Source: Marinobacterium aestuarii (lineage in GTDB: Bacteria > Pseudomonadota > Gammaproteobacteria > Pseudomonadales > Balneatricaceae). From it: DNA of 64,000 nt. Shown here one piece after another: positions 59,940-64,000 of the stretch. The stretch is taken from positions 1,984,001-2,048,000 of the forward strand of contig NZ_CP015839.1 in assembly GCF_001651805.1 (NCBI RefSeq), written 5' to 3'. The translations under genes and the position numbers were made by a program. Under the pieces are notes generated by a model. The model worked only from the letters and a program-made list of their open reading frames with translations, did no database searches and was not told the origin of the DNA. Numbering within the stretch: the first letter of the stretch is position 1; every line of letters starts with the position of its first letter.

Positions 59940-62713
59940 TGCGCTACGGCTTTCAGCGTCTGGTGCTGCTGGGCAGCGCCGGCTACCAACGGGCGGAACT
60001 GCCACTGGACGATGCAGTATCCCTGATCGCGCCGAACAACACAGGTAAGACCAGCCTGATCAACGCGCTGCAGTTTCTGCTGATAATCGACCAGCGGCGG
60101 ATGGATTTCGGCTCCCACGAGTGGGGTAAAACCCGTAGGTTCTACTTTCCCAACAACAGTGCTTACATTTTGCTGGAAGTGGTATTGCCCCAGACCGGCA
60201 CAGTGGTATTCGGCTGTGTCGGCAAGGGGGTCAGTCACGAGTACGAGTATTTTGCCTACAAAGGGGAGCTGAATGTGGACGATTTTCGTCAGCTCCAAGA
60301 AACCCTGGTACAGCAACCGCAGTTGATCGGCCACCTGGCTGGAAAAGGACGGACAGTCTATCGCTACGATTCGAGTGATTTTTCTCGGTTGATCTACGGT
60401 GGCAATCGTGGGAGGCGCAGTGCCGAACCGGATTTCACGGTTTTCAAGCTGGAGCACGCCAGTGATGCGAGGGTGTTCCAGCAAGTTCTGACACGGACGC
60501 TGCGGCTGGACAAGCTGACCTCTACCGATGTGAAAGCATATCTGTTGCAGATATTCCGACGTGACCTGCCGGATGCCAGTATCGATTTCAAGCAGGAGTG
60601 GGACAAGGCGTTTCATGACGTAAATGCCGATCGCGCCCAGTATGAAGCCGCAGACAGGCAGCAGGATCGCATCCGCAAGCTGGAACAGTTCTATGAGATG
60701 CGTTTGGCCCTGCGAGGCAAGCTGATTGACTGGCGAGGGCGGATCGATGATGGCTTGTCTCGCTGGCAGGCACACTATCAGCAACGGCAGGGGGAGCTGA
60801 ATGCCCAGGTCCAGCAGATGCATGCACACCAGAGTGAACATACAGAGCAAATTCGCAAATTGGTGGAAACCGAAGTAGAGCTGAAGCAGCAGGATCAACG
60901 GATACAGCTGGAAGAAGCGCAACAGGAAAAACTGCAGAAACGGTTTGCCCTGGTCAGCGAACGCCGGGTGCTGGAACAACAGCTGGAGGCGACACAAGCC
61001 GAGTTGGATCAGGTGACTTCTATACTGTTACAGGCCGATGGTCGCTCGCCGGCTGTTATCCAGCAAGCACTGCGCCGGCAGCGCGAAGACCTGGATACCC
61101 TGAAACGACAAAGGCGTCATCTGGACGACAACCTGTATCGGCGTTTGGCTGAAGTTCTGTCCGTCGAAGAACTGGAACGGCTTAACCGTGTATTGAGCGG
61201 ACAGGCGATGGTGCTCGCAGTGGACGCGTTTTCGCTTGACCCGGAGCCTTTGCGTGCTGCTCTGGCAACAACCTCGGGCGACAGGCTTGCGCTGGCAGGG
61301 CTGGAACTGACGCTGGAGAACCTGAGCCCTCAACATCAACAGCTGACGGCGGCGGAGCTGGATGAGCAGATCGGCGATGGCGAGCGTCAAGTCTCCGCTC
61401 TACAACAGCAGCTTGAAGCCGCGCAATCGCTGGAAATGACACAGCAGCGTAAAAGGACGCTGGAGAAAGATAAGCGGCAGTGCGAACAGGATCTGGCCGA
61501 TTTCGATCAGTTACAGACCCTGCTTCAGAAGGCTCCGGAGCGGCAGGCACAACTGCAGAAAGTTAGCGCCGAGCTACGGACGGTTGAACACGAGTTGGCG
61601 AATTCGCAACAGCAGTCTGAGCAGTTGCGAATGCAACTGGATGAGGTGATTCGGCAGCAGAACAGGCTGGAGCACGATCACCGAGTGATTGAACAGTTGC
61701 GCAACCACAGGGCCGATACCGCAGAGGAATACAGCTATGTAGCAGACATGCCGCATCACCCCTGGTTGGGTGAAACCGAGTGGCCGCTGGAGCAGTTGGC
61801 CGAGCGCTTGCAGACCTATCAGCATGACTGCAAACAACTTCAACAGCTTAATGCCGAACTGAATCTCGGACTGAATGAGCTGCATACTGGAGGGCTGACC
61901 AAGTATCAGTACACTGATATCCGCGACCTGGAGCTGAAGCGCATCATCGAATTCAGCCATCAGCTACCGCAGGAGCGGGAGGCACTGGAGAAAAAGGCCC
62001 GCAGTGCCGTTGTGAATGTGACCGCCAGCCTGAGAGAGCTGCGTGATGGACTCTGGGCGTTTCAGAACAAGATGCGTGAGTTCAACCGCCTGATCGGACA
62101 CCGGCAGCTGTCGGATCTGAAAACTTTCAAGATTGAGGCCGAGGATGAAATCCATTTGGTTGAAGCGATTGATGCTCTGATCGACAAGGCGGAGCAGGTT
62201 GAGACCGGTGACAGCTTCGAACTTTTCAACCAGGCGAGCGTGCTGGATGACGACAAGCTAGACCGCGCCAAGCAGGTTCTGATCGACGAAGGTAACGCCC
62301 GGCAGGGGCTGAAAGTGGCAGACCTGTTCCGGTTGGTGTTCGTAGTGGGTAAGGTGGATCAAACGCCAGAGTCTTTTCAGGAGATCGATGGTGCCGCCTC
62401 CAATGGCACAGTGTTGATGGCCAAACTGGTGACGGGCCTGGCCATGCTGCACTTGATGCAGGACAAGCGCCACAACCTTCACGCCGTTTGCTATCTGGAT
62501 GAAGCACTGGCTCTGGACAGTCGCAACCAGGCCAGTCTGATCGCCACTGCCCAGGAGTTTGGCTTCTCATTGATCTTTGCCTCACCGGCACCGCTGACCA
62601 CGGTGCGTTACTGTGTCCCGATTCATCATCACAAGGGGGCCAACCATATCAGCCGGGACAGCTGGCAGATCCTGGAGCCACTGGACGAAAAACCGACCGA
62701 GGTGGCTCTATGA
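59936..62713 (+). CDS. jetC: JetC/MksB SMC-like ATPase
   Basis: A 925-residue SMC-like protein. The head opens with SLIAPNNTGKTSLINALQFL (K38), where the first Gly of the classical P loop is Ala. Coiled coils fill the middle (about 250-700), with a hinge-like interruption near ALATTSGDRLALAG. Walker B is CYLDEALALD (D855-E856). The usual LSGGE signature is replaced by GAASNGTVLMAKLVTGLAML, a divergence I associate with the MukB/MksB/JetC branch. Length is near that of Pseudomonas MksB, short for a type I JetC. It would extrude DNA loops. Confidence 0.9.
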   Translation: MMRYGFQRLVLLGSAGYQRAELPLDDAVSLIAPNNTGKTSLINALQFLLIIDQRRMDFGSHEWGKTRRFYFPNNSAYILLEVVLPQTGTVVFGCVGKGVSHEYEYFAYKGELNVDDFRQLQETLVQQPQLIGHLAGKGRTVYRYDSSDFSRLIYGGNRGRRSAEPDFTVFKLEHASDARVFQQVLTRTLRLDKLTSTDVKAYLLQIFRRDLPDASIDFKQEWDKAFHDVNADRAQYEAADRQQDRIRKLEQFYEMRLALRGKLIDWRGRIDDGLSRWQAHYQQRQGELNAQVQQMHAHQSEHTEQIRKLVETEVELKQQDQRIQLEEAQQEKLQKRFALVSERRVLEQQLEATQAELDQVTSILLQADGRSPAVIQQALRRQREDLDTLKRQRRHLDDNLYRRLAEVLSVEELERLNRVLSGQAMVLAVDAFSLDPEPLRAALATTSGDRLALAGLELTLENLSPQHQQLTAAELDEQIGDGERQVSALQQQLEAAQSLEMTQQRKRTLEKDKRQCEQDLADFDQLQTLLQKAPERQAQLQKVSAELRTVEHELANSQQQSEQLRMQLDEVIRQQNRLEHDHRVIEQLRNHRADTAEEYSYVADMPHHPWLGETEWPLEQLAERLQTYQHDCKQLQQLNAELNLGLNELHTGGLTKYQYTDIRDLELKRIIEFSHQLPQEREALEKKARSAVVNVTASLRELRDGLWAFQNKMREFNRLIGHRQLSDLKTFKIEAEDEIHLVEAIDALIDKAEQVETGDSFELFNQASVLDDDKLDRAKQVLIDEGNARQGLKVADLFRLVFVVGKVDQTPESFQEIDGAASNGTVLMAKLVTGLAMLHLMQDKRHNLHAVCYLDEALALDSRNQASLIATAQEFGFSLIFASPAPLTTVRYCVPIHHHKGANHISRDSWQILEPLDEKPTEVAL

Positions 62714-63594
62714 CCAGGGCGCTGCAACCCGCGCTTACGCGCCTTTTACAATCGGAAAATGAACAGATATCCGCGTCTCAGCTGACCTCGTCCCAGCGCC
62801 GTGCGCTGGATGACTTTCGGGTCCGCACCGGTTCGATAGTGCAGCAAAGCAGCGGGCGGGGATCTGTCTATCGAATTGTGAACAGAGCCGTCATCGAGCA
62901 GCATCTGCACGAACAGGCCCCCCTTGCCAATACGAGGATGGATGATGCCTTGCCGCAACGTGCCGCCAATATCGGCCGTGCACGTTCCAGCAAGATCGGC
63001 CAACATGCCCATGAACTTTATTATCTGCTGCTCAAAGCACGTGGGCCGGTTGTTTGGTACCAAAATGGTGGGCAGTGCCTCGATCTGGAGTCCGTGACCC
63101 GGCAGCAGGGCGCTGCCGTTTTTGCTATTGGGGGCGAGACAGGGCAAGGCTGGTATACCGAAGGACCACTTTGGCTGGTAGAAAATCAGGCGCTGTTCGA
63201 CCAGTTGGACTGGCTGCCGGGTGATCAGGCCGCAACGGTGGTCTGGTACAGCGGCCAACTGCGGACCTCGTTTATTGAGTGGCTGGCGCAGCGTCCACGT
63301 GCCAGCACCATCCACATGTTTCCCGACTACGACGGCGTTGGCTTACATAACTATCTGCGGTTGAAACTGCGGCTGGGCGATCAGGTTAGTTTCTGGTTGA
63401 TGCCTCAGTGGGAGCATAAGCTACAACGCTTCGGCAGCAACACGCTCTGGCAGGCTACAGCCAGAGACTTTCATGCTGCCTTGCCGGGGCTGCAACCTAT
63501 CATGGAATCCGATAAGGTATTAAATCAACTGGTTATTGCCATGCAGTCGCAAGGCTTGGCATTGGAGCAAGAAGCAGTGTGGCTGGAAGCTTGA
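62710..63594 (+). CDS. jetD: JetD/MksG toprim-type nuclease subunit
   Basis: A 294-residue protein related to topoisomerase VI A subunits, the nuclease that cuts plasmid DNA in Wadjet. The toprim-like metal residues can be placed at E158 in LWLVENQALFDQ and at D206-x-D208 in MFPDYDGVGLHNYLRL. A winged-helix part precedes them (SSQRRALDDFRVRTGSIVQQ). At 294 residues it is shorter than JetD of well-studied type I systems. ATGA overlap with jetC. Presence of this gene favours a plasmid-cutting defence over a pure chromosome condensin. Confidence 0.86.
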   Translation: MTRALQPALTRLLQSENEQISASQLTSSQRRALDDFRVRTGSIVQQSSGRGSVYRIVNRAVIEQHLHEQAPLANTRMDDALPQRAANIGRARSSKIGQHAHELYYLLLKARGPVVWYQNGGQCLDLESVTRQQGAAVFAIGGETGQGWYTEGPLWLVENQALFDQLDWLPGDQAATVVWYSGQLRTSFIEWLAQRPRASTIHMFPDYDGVGLHNYLRLKLRLGDQVSFWLMPQWEHKLQRFGSNTLWQATARDFHAALPGLQPIMESDKVLNQLVIAMQSQGLALEQEAVWLEA

Positions 63595-63663
63595 AGTGAA
63601 ACTATATGTTTCAATCCTCGCCCTGATAGACCTGTAGATACTCGAAAACGTGAGCGAGACCCT

Positions 63664-63747
63664 CTAACGAGAATAGCCTTGCTCCGTGACCAGTCGGACC
63701 GCGTCCTGTTTAAACTCTTTGGTGTATTTCTTTCTCGTCGTCATCAT
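63664..63747 (-). pseudogene. Remnant of IS3-type orfA
   Basis: Reading leftward from ATG 63747 (or 63744) gives MTTRKKYTKEFKQDAVRLV and then TEQGYSR before a stop, the usual first 27 residues of an IS3-family OrfA HTH protein. No further transposase sequence follows toward jetD, so only the left tip of an insertion sequence is present. Confidence 0.8.
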
Positions 63748-64000
63748 CTACCTCGGTTTCAGAGATTATCGTTTAACTGAGGTGTCCGGCAGCATTAGCC
63801 CACGTCACGTTTACGTATTTTTGATATTTATCCAAAAAAAATTAATATCGAGATTGTGAATTGACGCGAAGGGGAAGAGAGCTGGGGAAATCGGTTGGAT
63901 TCCCCTTGTATTGTTATAAAGATCATGCGGTATTGAGTTAGTCGAATTTCACAGAAGCGCCCGCTCCGCCAGAGACACATGCCCCTCGGTACTGACGACA
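63748..64000. other. Right edge of window, no gene recognised
   Basis: The stretch starts with the upstream leader of the IS3-type orfA remnant, then becomes AT-rich (63820-63950). No open frame of note, and no copy of the tRNA-Gly 3' end that would mark attR. Confidence 0.5.

Noticed and set aside
59888-60997. A 369-codon open frame on the minus strand
   Set aside because: It lies opposite jetC, which has clear SMC motifs and overlapping operon neighbours; the minus frame has no motif and no ribosome site.
1-64000. CRISPR array
   Set aside because: No regularly spaced direct repeats of 20-40 bases and no cas genes were seen anywhere in the window.
63595-64000. attR of the island at the right edge
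   Set aside because: No copy of the tRNA-Gly 3' end is found here; CCCGCTCCG at 63960-63968 is only a short chance resemblance.

Overview
The window comes from a gammaproteobacterial chromosome, most likely a marine Oceanospirillales or Pseudomonas relative. This rests on the gene families and their order (DUF3108-purN-purM diverging from DUF2066, an AI-2E family permease and hda; a TAXI-type TRAP transporter), since no rRNA or other taxonomic marker is present. All functional names come from motif and family recognition in the translated sequence; no database search was run.

Bases 1-19,326 are ordinary chromosome: tRNA-Glu and tRNA-Ala; DUF2164 and mtfA; yfcL-like and DUF3108 genes; the purine genes purN and purM; the DUF2066, permease and hda run; a small CxxC protein and tcdA; a LysE exporter with a LysR regulator; then a transport and catabolic cluster. 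That cluster holds a TAXI solute-binding protein, a fused TRAP permease and a UspA protein, followed by an RpiR regulator divergent from a class III aminotransferase and an AhpD-like protein. Two strong palindromes lie between the regulator and the aminotransferase. The chromosomal stretch ends in tRNA-Gly(CCC).

From 19,327 to the right edge the sequence reads as an integrated genomic island. A P4-type tyrosine integrase follows the tRNA-Gly. Next comes an AT-richer phage-satellite-like module: a MatP-like ribbon-helix-helix protein, a large HTH-like protein, AlpA and an inovirus Gp2/YagK-type protein. From 25 to 31 kb there is a scrap zone with a truncated DUF429 gene, a 742-residue protein ending in a PD-(D/E)XK nuclease signature, a SHOCT membrane protein and a frameshifted gene with an attC-like sequence just after it. 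The far (attR) end of the island was not found, so it probably lies beyond base 64,000.

The main cargo is defence-like. A BrxR/CapW-type WYL regulator with operator palindromes diverges from a same-strand block (31.99-46.64 kb): DUF4258, a small membrane protein, an M15-like peptidase, SbcD, SbcC, a phospholipase-D-like protein, a DUF262/DUF1524 (GmrSD-like) protein, an AddB-like nuclease and an AddA-like helicase-nuclease. I know of no named system with this composition, and it is the best candidate here for an undescribed one. A methylation-linked set follows (46.8-56.3 kb): an SNF2 ATPase, a type III-like DNA methyltransferase whose catalytic middle looks swapped in, and a Res-like helicase-nuclease. 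After an inactivated IS200/IS605 element comes a four-gene Wadjet/MksFEBG operon (58.0-63.6 kb). The window closes with a scar of an IS3-type orfA.
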